This document shows, one piece after another, positions 56,043 to 64,000 of a stretch of 64,000 nt of DNA. Numbering within the stretch: position 1 is the stretch's first letter; each line of letters begins with the position of its first letter. A program made the translations under genes and the position numbers. Source of the DNA: Bordetella genomosp. 10 (GTDB lineage: Bacteria > Pseudomonadota > Gammaproteobacteria > Burkholderiales > Burkholderiaceae_B); the NCBI RefSeq assembly GCF_002261225.1, contig NZ_NEVM01000005.1, forward strand, positions 3,315,912-3,379,911, written 5' to 3'. The notes beneath the pieces are model-generated. The model had not been told where the DNA came from and searched no databases. It saw nothing but the letters and a program-made list of their open reading frames with translations.

Positions 56043-57464
56043 ATGACGCGGCACAGCCTCGAACTTCGTCCCGGTCAGCATTTGACGCTGACACCGCAAC
56101 TGCAGCAATCCATCCGGATGCTGCAGCTATCGACGCTCGACCTGGAAGCCGAGATTTCCCAGGCGCTGGCGGAGAACCCGCTATTGGAGCGCGACGAGGA
56201 GGTGCGGCCGGAGGAAACCGATCCCAACCGCGAAGCCTCGGCCCAGGACGACGATCCCGCGCCCGACCGCGAAACGCCCCTGGACGAAATGCCCGGCTCC
56301 AAGGGCGTCTACAACGACGAGGACAACGACCTGCCCGAGGCGGCGCGGCCGGACACCCTGCGCGAGCATCTGCTGGGCCAGTTGGCCCTGACGCGCGCCA
56401 GCGCGCGCGACGTCGCCCTGACGGCCCTGCTGATCGACGAACTCGACGAGAACGGCTACCTGGGCTCGCCGCTGGAGGAAATCCTGCAATGGCTGCCGGA
56501 GGACGCCGAAGCCGATATCGACGAATTGCGCGCCGCGCAGCGGCTCCTGCAGTCCTTCGACCCCCCCGGCATCGGCGCCCGCGACATGGCGGAATGCCTG
56601 GCGCTGCAACTGCGCCATCCGGACATCGCCCGCATGCCGGAGGCCGCCAGCGCCGCCGTCCTGGCCTGTGCGCGGGAGATCTGCGCCCACCACCTGCCGC
56701 TGCTGGCCGCCGGCAACCCGGCCCGCCTGCGCGAGGCGCTGCATTGCGACGACGCCACGCTGCGCGCCGCGCGCGCCTTGATCCTCAAGCTCGATCCCCG
56801 GCCCGGCCGCGCCTGGACGGTGGGGGCGGCGGATTACGCCGTTCCCGACGTCATCGTGCGCAAGGCGCGCAAGGGCTGGCAGGTGGTGCTGAACAGCGCC
56901 GCCATGCCGCGCCTGCGCATCAACGGCCTTTATGCCCAGATGCTGGGCAACCAGCGCGAATCGAACCACGCCGGCCTGCACGCCCAGTTGCAGCAGGCGC
57001 GCTGGATGATACGCAACGTCGAACAGCGCTTCGACACCATTTTGCGGGTGTCCCAGGCCATCGTGAACCACCAGGCGGCGTTCTTCAGCCAGGGGCCGTC
57101 GGCCATGCGGCCCTTGATCCTGAAGGAGATCGCCGGCGAGCTGGGTTTGCATGAATCGACGATTTCGCGCGCCACCACGCAGAAGTACATGCTCACTCCT
57201 TTCGGTACGCTGGAACTCAAGCATTTCTTCGGCGCCGGGGTGGCGACGGACAGCGGCGATTCGGCCTCGGCGACGGCCGTGCAGGCCCATATCCGCCGCA
57301 TGGTGTCGGAGGAGAACCGGGCCAAGCCGCTGTCCGACAACCAGCTCATGCAGAAACTGGCGGAAGAGGGCATCGTCATCGCGCGCCGCACCGTGGCCAA
57401 ATACCGGGAAGCCTTGCGCATCGCCCCGGCCGCGGTGCGCAAGGCCCAGGCCTCGCTGCGCTAG
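56043..57464 (+). CDS. rpoN: RNA polymerase sigma-54 factor
   Basis: 473 residues, full length. Region I is Gln/Leu-rich (LTLTPQLQQSIRMLQLST, 1–50), region II acidic (about 55–110), then the core-binding domain, the HTH (LHESTISRATTQKYM) and the RpoN box ARRTVAKYREAL at the C-terminus, which reads the −24 element. It needs an enhancer-binding AAA+ protein for open complex formation. Upstream lptB and downstream hpf/ptsN, the usual companions, are not here. A palindrome (GCTGCGCTAGCGCAGC) spans the stop codon. Confidence 0.95.
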   Translation: MTRHSLELRPGQHLTLTPQLQQSIRMLQLSTLDLEAEISQALAENPLLERDEEVRPEETDPNREASAQDDDPAPDRETPLDEMPGSKGVYNDEDNDLPEAARPDTLREHLLGQLALTRASARDVALTALLIDELDENGYLGSPLEEILQWLPEDAEADIDELRAAQRLLQSFDPPGIGARDMAECLALQLRHPDIARMPEAASAAVLACAREICAHHLPLLAAGNPARLREALHCDDATLRAARALILKLDPRPGRAWTVGAADYAVPDVIVRKARKGWQVVLNSAAMPRLRINGLYAQMLGNQRESNHAGLHAQLQQARWMIRNVEQRFDTILRVSQAIVNHQAAFFSQGPSAMRPLILKEIAGELGLHESTISRATTQKYMLTPFGTLELKHFFGAGVATDSGDSASATAVQAHIRRMVSEENRAKPLSDNQLMQKLAEEGIVIARRTVAKYREALRIAPAAVRKAQASLR

Positions 57465-57597
57465 CGCAGCGTTTCGGGGCTGGCGTCGAAATCGGTCGAT
57501 CCGTGCCCCGGCGCCGCTGCCTCACCACGCCGCCCCAGGGCGTAAATCCGTCCTCCTTTGTTCATCCCACGTCCCCATTTTTCCCACTTGCACGATC

Positions 57598-57623
57598 GAG
57601 AATAAGCATCAATAATTATTCTC
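57598..57623 (+). promoter_or_regulatory. Fur-box-like inverted repeat abutting bfd
   Basis: GAGAATAA, 10 nt (GCATCAATAA), TTATTCTC, directly before the bfd ATG. The arms match the GATAAT-type hexamers of Fur sites. Binding here would block translation initiation or the promoter under iron-replete conditions. Confidence 0.65.
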
Positions 57624-57920
57624 ATGTATATTTGCGTATGTAATGCTGTCACCGAACGTCAGGTCCGTTCCTGTGTGGACGCGGGCGCTACGTCGCTGGA
57701 TGACTTGGAATTCGAGCTGGGCGTGGCCTCGTGCTGCGGCTCGTGCGCGGCCACCGCGGCGGAATACCTGCCGGGCGGACGCTGTTCCAGCGTTTGCCAT
57801 GTACAGTCGGTCGCCGTCCAGTCTCGCGGACATGAGTTGCCCGACACGGTCGTGTCGCTCGCCGACCAGGGCGGCCAGGCCGCCAATTCATTCCCCATTC
57901 CCGTCGTCGCCGCCGCCTGA
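57624..57920 (+). CDS. bfd: Bacterioferritin-associated ferredoxin, long form
   Basis: 98 residues. The [2Fe-2S] ligands are MYICVCNAV (two Cys) and VASCCGSCAATA (two of three Cys), the Bfd/BFD-type pattern. Bfd reduces the ferric core of bacterioferritin to release iron. E. coli Bfd has 64 residues; here about 35 extra residues, rich in Val, Gly and Ser, follow. The Fur-like box abuts the start. bfr lies 1.3 kb downstream, after a DMT exporter gene. Confidence 0.88.
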   Translation: MYICVCNAVTERQVRSCVDAGATSLDDLEFELGVASCCGSCAATAAEYLPGGRCSSVCHVQSVAVQSRGHELPDTVVSLADQGGQAANSFPIPVVAAA

Positions 57921-58098
57921 TCGGCCCCGGCCGGTTCCGGCCCTGCGCGGCGCCCGGTTCGCATCCCTCCCGCGCCGCTCGCGCAATTTCCGCTTCGCTT
58001 GCACAATGGGCGCCTCGATCCCGCCGCGGATCGATGTCCGACCGCCTTCGGCCGCCTGGCCGAGCCCGTGGCCGGGCATGTCCTGGAGCCCTTCCTGA

Positions 58099-59058
58099 AT
58101 GAAAACCCCGGCCGGCCCGACGGCGCCGCTTGCCCGATCTTCCGCGCCCGAGCCGGGGCGGACCGCCGCGTCCGGGACCCGCGTGGCGTGGGGGCCGGTG
58201 GCGCTGTTCTGCCTGCTGTGGAGTTCCGCTTTCGCCGGCGCCAAGTTCGGCTTGCGCGACTGCCCGCCGCTGACGCTGCTGACCATCCGTTTCTTCCTCG
58301 CCGCCGTGGTGCTGCTGGCCCTGGCCGCGTGGCAGGGGACGCCGTCGCGGCCGAGCTGGCGCGAAGTGGGCCTGCTGGCCCTGCTGGGCGTGCTGAACAA
58401 CGCGCTCTACCTGGGCTTGAGCTGGACCGGCATGCTGACCGTGTCGTCGGCGTTTACGGCGGTGTTGATCAGCACCAACCCGCTGTTGATCGGCGTGCTG
58501 GCCGGGCCGGTGCTGGGCGAGCGACTGACCGCGCGCAAATTGGGCGGCTTGTTATTGGGCCTGGCCGGGGTCGCCTTGGTGCTGCGTTCGCGCCTGGGCG
58601 GCATGCACGAAGACCCGCACGGCGTGTGGCTGGTGACCGGCGGCCTGGCGGCCCTGGTCGCGGCGACGCTGTTGTACAAGCGCTGCCCGCCGGTCAGCGG
58701 GCTCTGGCTGGCGACGGGCGTCCAGGCATTGGCCGGCGCGCTGGCCTTGCTGCCCTTCGCGCTGCTGCGGGAAGGCGGCCAGCCGATCGCATGGACGCCG
58801 ACGTTGTTCTGGAGCCTGGCCTACATGGTCCTCGCGGTGTCGGTCGGCGGTTATGGCCTCTGGTTCCATATTCTTCGACGTTCCACCGCAACAGCGGCGA
58901 GCGCGTTGCATTTTCTCATGCCGCCGCTCGGCCTCCTGTTCGGCTGGCTGGCGCTCGATGAACACGTCGCCGCGATGGACTTATTGGGCATCCTGCCGAT
59001 CGCGGCGGGCATCTGGCTGACGACGCGCGGCCCCATGAATAAGCGGGTTTCGCGCTGA
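58099..59058 (+). CDS. EamA/DMT-family transporter
   Basis: 319 residues with about ten hydrophobic segments in two EamA repeats (about 25–150 and 175–310). The first opens with [20 protein letters not shown], the second ends with [20 protein letters not shown]. Drug/metabolite transporter superfamily: probable exporter of an amino acid or small metabolite, substrate unknown. An N-terminal Ala/Pro/Ser-rich tail of about 25 residues precedes the first segment. Confidence 0.88.
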   Translation: MKTPAGPTAPLARSSAPEPGRTAASGTRVAWGPVALFCLLWSSAFAGAKFGLRDCPPLTLLTIRFFLAAVVLLALAAWQGTPSRPSWREVGLLALLGVLNNALYLGLSWTGMLTVSSAFTAVLISTNPLLIGVLAGPVLGERLTARKLGGLLLGLAGVALVLRSRLGGMHEDPHGVWLVTGGLAALVAATLLYKRCPPVSGLWLATGVQALAGALALLPFALLREGGQPIAWTPTLFWSLAYMVLAVSVGGYGLWFHILRRSTATAASALHFLMPPLGLLFGWLALDEHVAAMDLLGILPIAAGIWLTTRGPMNKRVSR

Positions 59059-59224
59059 TTCGCGGTCTTTTCAAGACCCGCTTGGATCCAGATTCATTCT
59101 CATTTTCTTCTTGCTTACGCTTTCCTATAGCGGTCGCAAAGCCATTTACTACATGCAGGCAAAGGGGTATCCGCGAAGCTATCCCGATGGTAGTCTCCCG
59201 GAAATCGAAGCAAGGAGCACCACC

Positions 59225-59701
59225 ATGAAAGGCGATAAAACCGTCATCCAGTTTCTCAATAAACAGTTGACCAATGAGTTGACGGCGATCAACCAATACT
59301 TCCTGCATGCCCGCATGCTGCGCCATTGGGGCCTGAACAAGCTGGGCAAGCACGAATACGAAGAATCGATCGGCGAGATGAAGCATGCCGACCGCTTGAT
59401 CGAACGCATTTTCATGCTGGACGGCTTGCCCAACCTGCAGGACCTGCACAAGCTGCTGATCGGCGAGGACGTGCCGGAACTGCTGTCCTGTGACCTGAAG
59501 CTGGAAACCGCGGCGCAGGCCACGGTCAAGGAAGCGATCGCCTACTGTGAATCGGTGCGCGACTACGTGTCGCGCGATCTGTTCCAGGACATCCTGGACG
59601 ACACCGAGGAACACATCGACTACCTGGAAACGCAGATCGGCCTGATCGACCAGGTGGGCCTGCAGAACTATCTGCAAAGCCAGATGGAAGTCGACGGTTG
59701 A
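59225..59701 (+). CDS. bfr: Bacterioferritin
   Basis: Iron-storage 24-mer with ferroxidase centres and haem. 158 residues, normal length. Ferroxidase residues: Glu in [16 protein letters not shown], Glu and His in [16 protein letters not shown], and Glu in the last helices ([15 protein letters not shown]). Met in IFMLDGLPN is the haem ligand position. AAGGAG precedes the ATG. An AT-rich upstream stretch (ATTCATTCTCATTTTC, 59091–59107) faintly resembles a Fur site. Followed by a strong terminator. Confidence 0.94.
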   Translation: MKGDKTVIQFLNKQLTNELTAINQYFLHARMLRHWGLNKLGKHEYEESIGEMKHADRLIERIFMLDGLPNLQDLHKLLIGEDVPELLSCDLKLETAAQATVKEAIAYCESVRDYVSRDLFQDILDDTEEHIDYLETQIGLIDQVGLQNYLQSQMEVDG

Positions 59702-59748
59702 TCATCGCGCCGCGCGCGGTTGAATAACCGCCGCGCCGCGAGACAGGA

Positions 59749-59773
59749 CGCCATCCACGGATGGCGTTTTTTA
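59749..59773 (+). terminator. Rho-independent terminator of bfr
   Basis: CGCCATCC and GGATGGCG (8-bp stem, minimal loop) followed by TTTTTTATT, 48 nt after the bfr stop. A second stem (CCGCGCCGCG region) lies just upstream. Confidence 0.9.
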
Positions 59774-59784
59774 TTCCACGCTTT

Positions 59785-60546
59785 TTATTCCACTTTGCGC
59801 GGACACTCGCGCATCGTGCCCCAAGCTTTGTTGGGACCGCAGTATTTGTTGCGCGCGGTCCATGAACAGGTGGGACGGTCGAAGAAACCCAATGACGCGC
59901 ATTGCGCAAGCTCGCTTCTGAGCGCATCGCGCCAGTCCGCGGGCGCGGCGGCGGGAGACTGCGCCACGGCCGCGAGCAACGGCGATTCGGTGGGCGTGGC
60001 GGCCGGCATGGCCGTCATCCGTTCCGATAGCGCGTCCAGGGTCTGGAGCGCGGCCTGCGCGGCGACGCCGCGCGTCGCATGCAGCCGCGTATAGGCTTCA
60101 TCGGCCCTGGCGGCATTGGCGCTATCGCTGCTCCCGAGATCCGCGACACCCTCGGCGCCATCGGCGTTCTCCATATCCTCGGCCCGCGCCGCCTGGATCT
60201 CCGCGGCGATGCGCCGCGCCTGGGCCAGGTCGATCGCATTGCGCGAGATCTGCACCAGCGGATCGCGCGGACCATTGAACAGCGAGGCCTTCCTGCTCAC
60301 ATGCCAGTCGGTGGCCGCGGGTGTTTCGGGCACGCCCAGCATGCCGTTCATCAGCGGCTGCGGCGGTTGGGACGGCAAGCGCGCGCCATGCCCGTCGCGC
60401 GCCGGCGGCGGGACAAGGGCGGCTTCTTCGGTGGAGGGCGATGAGGCGGGCGCGTGCGCGACCAGCCAGTCGCCGAATTGAACGCCGCCCAAGGCCGAGG
60501 CGCCGAGCGCCAGCAGCAGTGCGGCGAACAGGACTCGCCAGGACAT
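59785..60546 (-). CDS. Membrane-anchored four-cysteine protein, paralogue 1
   Basis: 253 residues. MSWRVLFAALLLALGASALGG is an uncleaved-looking signal or membrane anchor. A Pro/Ala-rich low-complexity middle (about 30–200) precedes a conserved C-terminal module of about 45 residues: ELAQCASLGFFDRPTCSW and ARNKYCGPNKAWGTMRECP, with cysteines spaced C-x10-C-x8-C-x11-C. The same module ends the next gene. Family unknown to me. The protein is probably periplasmic and a DsbA substrate. Stop lies just after the bfr terminator, so it is convergent with bfr. Confidence 0.75.
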   Translation of the reverse strand: MSWRVLFAALLLALGASALGGVQFGDWLVAHAPASSPSTEEAALVPPPARDGHGARLPSQPPQPLMNGMLGVPETPAATDWHVSRKASLFNGPRDPLVQISRNAIDLAQARRIAAEIQAARAEDMENADGAEGVADLGSSDSANAARADEAYTRLHATRGVAAQAALQTLDALSERMTAMPAATPTESPLLAAVAQSPAAAPADWRDALRSELAQCASLGFFDRPTCSWTARNKYCGPNKAWGTMRECPRKVE

Positions 60547-60768
60547 TTCCAACCTTCCGCGCCGGCGGCGGCAGGCACGATGCGGACGTGGCCTGCGCGC
60601 GTCAGGGGCGCGTCTATCGTCAGGATGGAAAAATCTTGCCACCGGCGCGGGCGGCGCCGTGAGTAATGTCCTGTAAGGGAAAGAATGCGCGAAACGCCGC
60701 GGTGGAGAGCCCGAAAGGCGCGCGGCGTGCAAACCCGGCGCGGCGGGCTGCTTACCGCCGCGTCAGCC

Positions 60769-61467
60769 TTATTGAACCTTCGGGCATTCCGGGATCGTGC
60801 CCCAGGCCTGGTTGGGACCGCAGTATTTGTTGCGGGCATTCCAGGAGCAGGTGGGACGATTGAAGAACCCCGTCGACGCGCATTGCGCCAGTTCGCGCTT
60901 GAGCGCGTCCTGCCAGCCCTTGGCGGCCGGGCTGTTGTTGGCCATGGCCTGCTGCTGGCTGGGCGTCGGCATGTCGATCGCCTGCACCATGGTCGACTGC
61001 GTGACGCTGCGCGAGGCCTGGATCTGCGCGTACTGCTGCGCCGCCTGCTGGGTCTGCGCCTGCTGCGTGGCCAGGTCCAGCGTGCTGATGTCGTTGGGCC
61101 CGCTGGGCAGCGGCACGTTGGTCTCGGCGGCGATCTGGCGCGCCTGGTCCATGGTGATGCTGTCGCGGGAGATCTGCACCAGCGGATCGTGCACCGTGTC
61201 GAACAGGGACGCCGTGTTGACCTGCCAATTGGTGTCCGCCGGCTTGTCCGGCACGCCCAGCGTGCCGTCCACGCGCGGCTGCGGCGGCTGGGCCAGGTAG
61301 GGGCGGCCGTTCGCATCCAGGACGGGTTCGTCCGCGCCGTCTTTCTGGCCGGGCGCCGGCGCGGCGGGCGGCGCATGGGCCACCAGCCAATCGCCGAACT
61401 GGATTCCGCCCCACGCCGCCGCGCCCAGCGCTATCAGCAGTGTTGCGAACAATACTCGCCAAGACAT
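60769..61467 (-). CDS. Membrane-anchored four-cysteine protein, paralogue 2
   Basis: 232 residues; tandem copy of the preceding gene. Same anchor (MSWRVLFATLLIALGAAAWGG), the shared segment FGDWLVAHAPP, DPLVQISRDSITMDQARQIA and the C-terminal module ELAQCASTGFFNRPTCSWNA with the identical C-x10-C-x8-C-x11-C spacing (KYCGPNQAWGTIPECP). The middle is rich in Gln and Ala and has diverged. It lies 36 nt after the prfC start's opposite neighbour: its start follows the prfC stop by 36 nt on the same strand. Unknown function. Confidence 0.75.
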   Translation of the reverse strand: MSWRVLFATLLIALGAAAWGGIQFGDWLVAHAPPAAPAPGQKDGADEPVLDANGRPYLAQPPQPRVDGTLGVPDKPADTNWQVNTASLFDTVHDPLVQISRDSITMDQARQIAAETNVPLPSGPNDISTLDLATQQAQTQQAAQQYAQIQASRSVTQSTMVQAIDMPTPSQQQAMANNSPAAKGWQDALKRELAQCASTGFFNRPTCSWNARNKYCGPNQAWGTIPECPKVQ

Positions 61468-61503
61468 TCCTAACCTCTCGGGTCTCTGGGGACAGTAATC
61501 GTA

Positions 61504-63117
61504 TCAGGCCTGGACTTTGTCGCCGAAGACACGGCCACCGTGCTCACGCATGGCATGAAATTTCACATCTGGATATAACTCTTCTGCCACTCGTAACTGG
61601 GCGGGCGAGCTTACCAAAAAGGCCGCCGCGTCCACCACATCATAGGCGATGTGGGCGGCATTGGCATCCATGAACTTGCGCAGCGCCTTGGGATCTTCCG
61701 ACGTAATCCAGCGCGCCATGGTGTAGCGCGAAGGCATCAGGCGGGCGTCGGCGTTGTACTCCGCCTTCAGGCGATGGGCCACCACTTCGAACTGAAGCTG
61801 GCCGACCGCGCCCAGCAGCATGGCGCCGCCCGCCGCGACCGGGCGGAAGACCTGGATCGCGCCTTCCTCGCCCAGTTGCACCAGGCCGGTGCGCAGTTGC
61901 TTGGTGCGCAGCGGGTCCTTCACTTCGACGGCCTGGAACAGTTCCGGCGCGAAGAAAGGCAGGCCGGTGAATTGCAGTTGTTCGCCTTCGGTCAGCACGT
62001 CGCCCAGTTGCAGCACGCCGTGGTTGGGAATGCCGATCACGTCGCCCGCGTAGGCCTCGTCCAGCAGCTCGCGGCGCTGCGACAGGAAGGAGACGACGTT
62101 GTTGGGCCGCATTTCCTTGTTGGTGCGGCTGACCTTCAGGCGCATGCCGCGTTCGAAACGGCCGGAGCAGACCCGCACGAAGGCCACGCGGTCGCGGTGC
62201 GCCGGGTCCATGTTGGCCTGCACCTTGAAGACCACGCCGCTGAAGCGCGGTTCGTCGGGCTGGACCTCGCGCTCCAGCGCCTGCCGGGGGCCGGGGCGCG
62301 GCGCCATGTCGACCAGCGCGTCCAGCACTTCCTGCACGCCGAAGTTGTTGATGGCCGAGCCGAAGAACACCGGCGTCTGCCGGCCCGCGAGGAATTCGGC
62401 TTCGTCGTAGGGCGGCGAAGCCTCGTTGATCAGGGCGATCTCGCCGTTGGCCTGCTCGAAGGCGCTGCCGAAGCGCTGGGCGATTTCCGGATTGCCCAGG
62501 CCCTGGATGAATTCGTCGTCGCCGCCGCGGCGTTCCTGGCCCGGACGGAATAGGCGCATGCGGTCCTGGCGGATGTCGAACACCCCGCCGAAGGCCTTGC
62601 CCATGCCCACCGGCCAGGAGAAGGGCACGGTGTCCATGCCCAGGTGCGATTCGATTTCCGACAGCAGGTCCAGCGGCTCGCGGACTTCGCGGTCCATCTT
62701 GTTGATGAAGGTGATGATGGGCGTGTTGCGCGCGCGGCAGACCTGCAGCAGGCGCTTGGTCTGCGGCTCCACGCCGTTGGCGGCGTCGATCACCATGAGC
62801 GCGGCGTCCACCGCCGTCAGCACGCGGTACGTATCTTCCGAGAAGTCCTGGTGGCCCGGGGTGTCGAGCAGGTTGATGACGCAGTCGCGATATTCCATCT
62901 GCATCACCGACGAAGCCACCGAGATGCCGCGCTGCTTTTCGATTTCCATCCAGTCGGACGAGGCATGGCGGCTGGCCTTGCGGGCCTTGACGCTGCCGGC
63001 GATCTGGATCGCGCCCGCGAACAGCAACAGCTTTTCGGTGAGCGTGGTCTTGCCCGCGTCGGGGTGGGAAATGATGGCGAAAGTGCGGCGGCGCGCGACT
63101 TCTTGTTGGATATTCAT
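61504..63117 (-). CDS. prfC: Peptide chain release factor 3
   Basis: GTPase that recycles RF1/RF2 from the ribosome. 537 residues: G1 SHPDAGKTTLTEKL (17–30), switch/G3 LLDTPGHQDFSEDTYR, G4 FINKMDREVREP, then the beta-barrel domains II–III. Sequence HASSDWMEIEKQRGISV is the switch I of RF3. Start MNIQQEVARRR is the family start. Followed downstream by the four-cysteine pair; preceded by a LysE exporter gene (37 nt gap). Confidence 0.96.
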   Translation of the reverse strand: MNIQQEVARRRTFAIISHPDAGKTTLTEKLLLFAGAIQIAGSVKARKASRHASSDWMEIEKQRGISVASSVMQMEYRDCVINLLDTPGHQDFSEDTYRVLTAVDAALMVIDAANGVEPQTKRLLQVCRARNTPIITFINKMDREVREPLDLLSEIESHLGMDTVPFSWPVGMGKAFGGVFDIRQDRMRLFRPGQERRGGDDEFIQGLGNPEIAQRFGSAFEQANGEIALINEASPPYDEAEFLAGRQTPVFFGSAINNFGVQEVLDALVDMAPRPGPRQALEREVQPDEPRFSGVVFKVQANMDPAHRDRVAFVRVCSGRFERGMRLKVSRTNKEMRPNNVVSFLSQRRELLDEAYAGDVIGIPNHGVLQLGDVLTEGEQLQFTGLPFFAPELFQAVEVKDPLRTKQLRTGLVQLGEEGAIQVFRPVAAGGAMLLGAVGQLQFEVVAHRLKAEYNADARLMPSRYTMARWITSEDPKALRKFMDANAAHIAYDVVDAAAFLVSSPAQLRVAEELYPDVKFHAMREHGGRVFGDKVQA

Positions 63118-63154
63118 CTGGGCATTCTCTACGTAGCGATGCTAGGCGGCCGGA

Positions 63155-63784
63155 TCAGGTGGCGCGGCGGAAGGTCGCCAGGAACAGGCCGGCGGCGATG
63201 AAAAGCGAGCCGAACACGCGGTTCATCCAGCGGATGTGGCGCGGGCTGCGCAGCAGCCGCAGCACGCGCGCGGCCAGCAGGGTGTAGACCGCCATGGCGA
63301 CCAGGTCGGTGAAGGCCAGGGTGCCCGCGATGGCGGCGTATTGCGGCGCCAGGGCGTGCGCCGGCTCGATGAACTGCGGCACCACCGCCAGCAGGAAGAC
63401 CGTGCCCTTGGGATTGCTGGCGTTGACCAGGAAACCGCGCAGCACCAGGGCGCGCACGGACACGTCCGCCGGATTGCCGTTGTCCACCGCGACCGGCGCG
63501 GCGTCGGTGCGGAACTGGCGCCAGCCGAGGTAGACGAGGTAGGCCACGCCCAGGTACTTGACGACGGCGAAGGCCAGTTCCGAGGTGGCGAGCACGGCGC
63601 CCAGCCCCACGCCGACCACCACGAACTGGAACAGGATGCCGCTGATCAGTCCGAAGGTATTCCAGTAGCCGCGCGCGAAGCCGTACTTCAGCCCGGAAGA
63701 CATGGCCGAAATGGCGCCCGCCCCGGGCGAAAACGAAATCGCCCAGGATGCGAGAAAAAACGTCAGCCAGGTGGCGAGCGTCAC
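63155..63784 (-). CDS. LysE-family amino-acid exporter (second of two)
   Basis: 209-residue inner-membrane protein, six hydrophobic segments. ISFSPGAGAISAMSSGLKYG is the LysE/RhtB signature near the N-terminus and VNASNPKGTVFLLAVVPQF the central motif. GTG start. Probable exporter of an amino acid such as homoserine or threonine; unknown substrate. It is only distantly similar to the LysE-family protein at 34.1–34.8 kb. Its stop is 37 nt before prfC, so the two may share a message. Confidence 0.88.
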   Translation of the reverse strand: MTLATWLTFFLASWAISFSPGAGAISAMSSGLKYGFARGYWNTFGLISGILFQFVVVGVGLGAVLATSELAFAVVKYLGVAYLVYLGWRQFRTDAAPVAVDNGNPADVSVRALVLRGFLVNASNPKGTVFLLAVVPQFIEPAHALAPQYAAIAGTLAFTDLVAMAVYTLLAARVLRLLRSPRHIRWMNRVFGSLFIAAGLFLATFRRAT

Positions 63785-63802
63785 GGCGTCTGTCTGCCTG
63801 GC

Positions 63803-64000
63803 CTACTTGGACAGCAGGGCCGGGCGGCGCGCCGCGTCCGGACGCCGGGCCAGCGGCGCGGCCGGACGGCCTTCGCCATGGCCGCGCGCGCCGTCGCGGT
63901 TTTCCGCCTGGCGCGCGGGCGCGGGGCGGCGCGTTTCCCCGCCGTTGCGCGGCGCGCCGGCGGCGGCATTGAAGGCGCCCTGGGCGCGCACCTGGCGCGC
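63803..64000 (-). CDS. C-terminal tail of a gene running off the right edge
   Basis: Open minus-strand frame of at least 65 codons to a TAG at 63803. It is rich in Arg, Ala, Gly and Pro (RPAPARQAENRDG, GHGEGRPAAPLARRPDAARR) and ends ALLSK. Such basic tails are typical of RhlE-type DEAD-box RNA helicases, which is my guess, but no helicase motif is inside the window. A continuing frame rather than an ORF with an internal start is implied because the frame is open at the edge. Confidence 0.45.
   Translation of the reverse strand, partial: ARQVRAQGAFNAAAGAPRNGGETRRPAPARQAENRDGARGHGEGRPAAPLARRPDAARRPALLSK

Overview
The window is GC-rich, densely coded chromosomal DNA from a betaproteobacterium, most likely of the family Alcaligenaceae (Bordetella/Achromobacter type). 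The signs are a Bug-family solute-binding protein, a D-threonine aldolase that resembles the Achromobacter (Alcaligenes) xylosoxidans enzyme along its length, an argS–SPOR–dsbA series, and strong GC3 bias that opens long false frames opposite most real genes. I saw no rRNA, tRNA, CRISPR array, insertion sequence, integrase or prophage gene. The placement rests on recalled family knowledge, not on a search.

Layout. 1–8.2 kb: panE (cut by the window edge), a small secreted NTF2/SnoaL-like protein, a nucleoside deoxyribosyltransferase, ribB under an FMN riboswitch, a SET-domain methyltransferase, and an Lrp-type regulator divergent from an orphan acetolactate synthase large subunit, then an aldehyde dehydrogenase. 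8.4–15.6 kb: topB with a Lys/Ala-repeat tail, a large DUF2157/DUF4401/GDYXXLXY membrane protein, gluQRS and smg. 15.7–24.5 kb: amino-acid and amide catabolism, with D-threonine aldolase, a polar amino-acid ABC importer, a GntR regulator, an M20 peptidase, a carbamoylase-type amidohydrolase and a Bug protein. Matching sequence motifs precede both the importer and the M20 gene.

24.7–36.2 kb: argD, then a leucine/isovalerate degradation operon (liuR, ivd, thiolase, mccB, mccA) with a MerR-type promoter in which a perfect 20-bp palindrome fills the spacer; then an MBL-fold hydrolase, a LysE exporter and metC. 36.4–41.7 kb: dsbA, a SPOR protein, argS, a DUF1840 protein and an amidase. 42–52 kb: a LacI-type regulator followed by two complete ABC importers flanking a metallophosphodiesterase. 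The second importer is of the Ugp (sn-glycerol-3-phosphate) type, so the block looks like a glycerophosphodiester or related scavenging unit.

52–64 kb: an unassigned, possibly beta-propeller protein; leuA behind a leader frame with four alternating CTA leucine codons (a likely attenuator); a small membrane protein divergent from rpoN; bfd with a Fur-like box abutting its start; a DMT exporter; bfr; two tandem membrane-anchored paralogues sharing a four-cysteine C-terminal module; prfC; a second LysE exporter; and the C-terminal tail of a gene running off the right edge.

Most genes are ordinary housekeeping or catabolic genes. The most interesting signals are the leuA leader, the four-cysteine tandem pair, the LiuR promoter geometry, the short frame coupled to the acetolactate synthase start, the SET protein with its lysine tail, and the orphan protein between the ugp genes and leuA.
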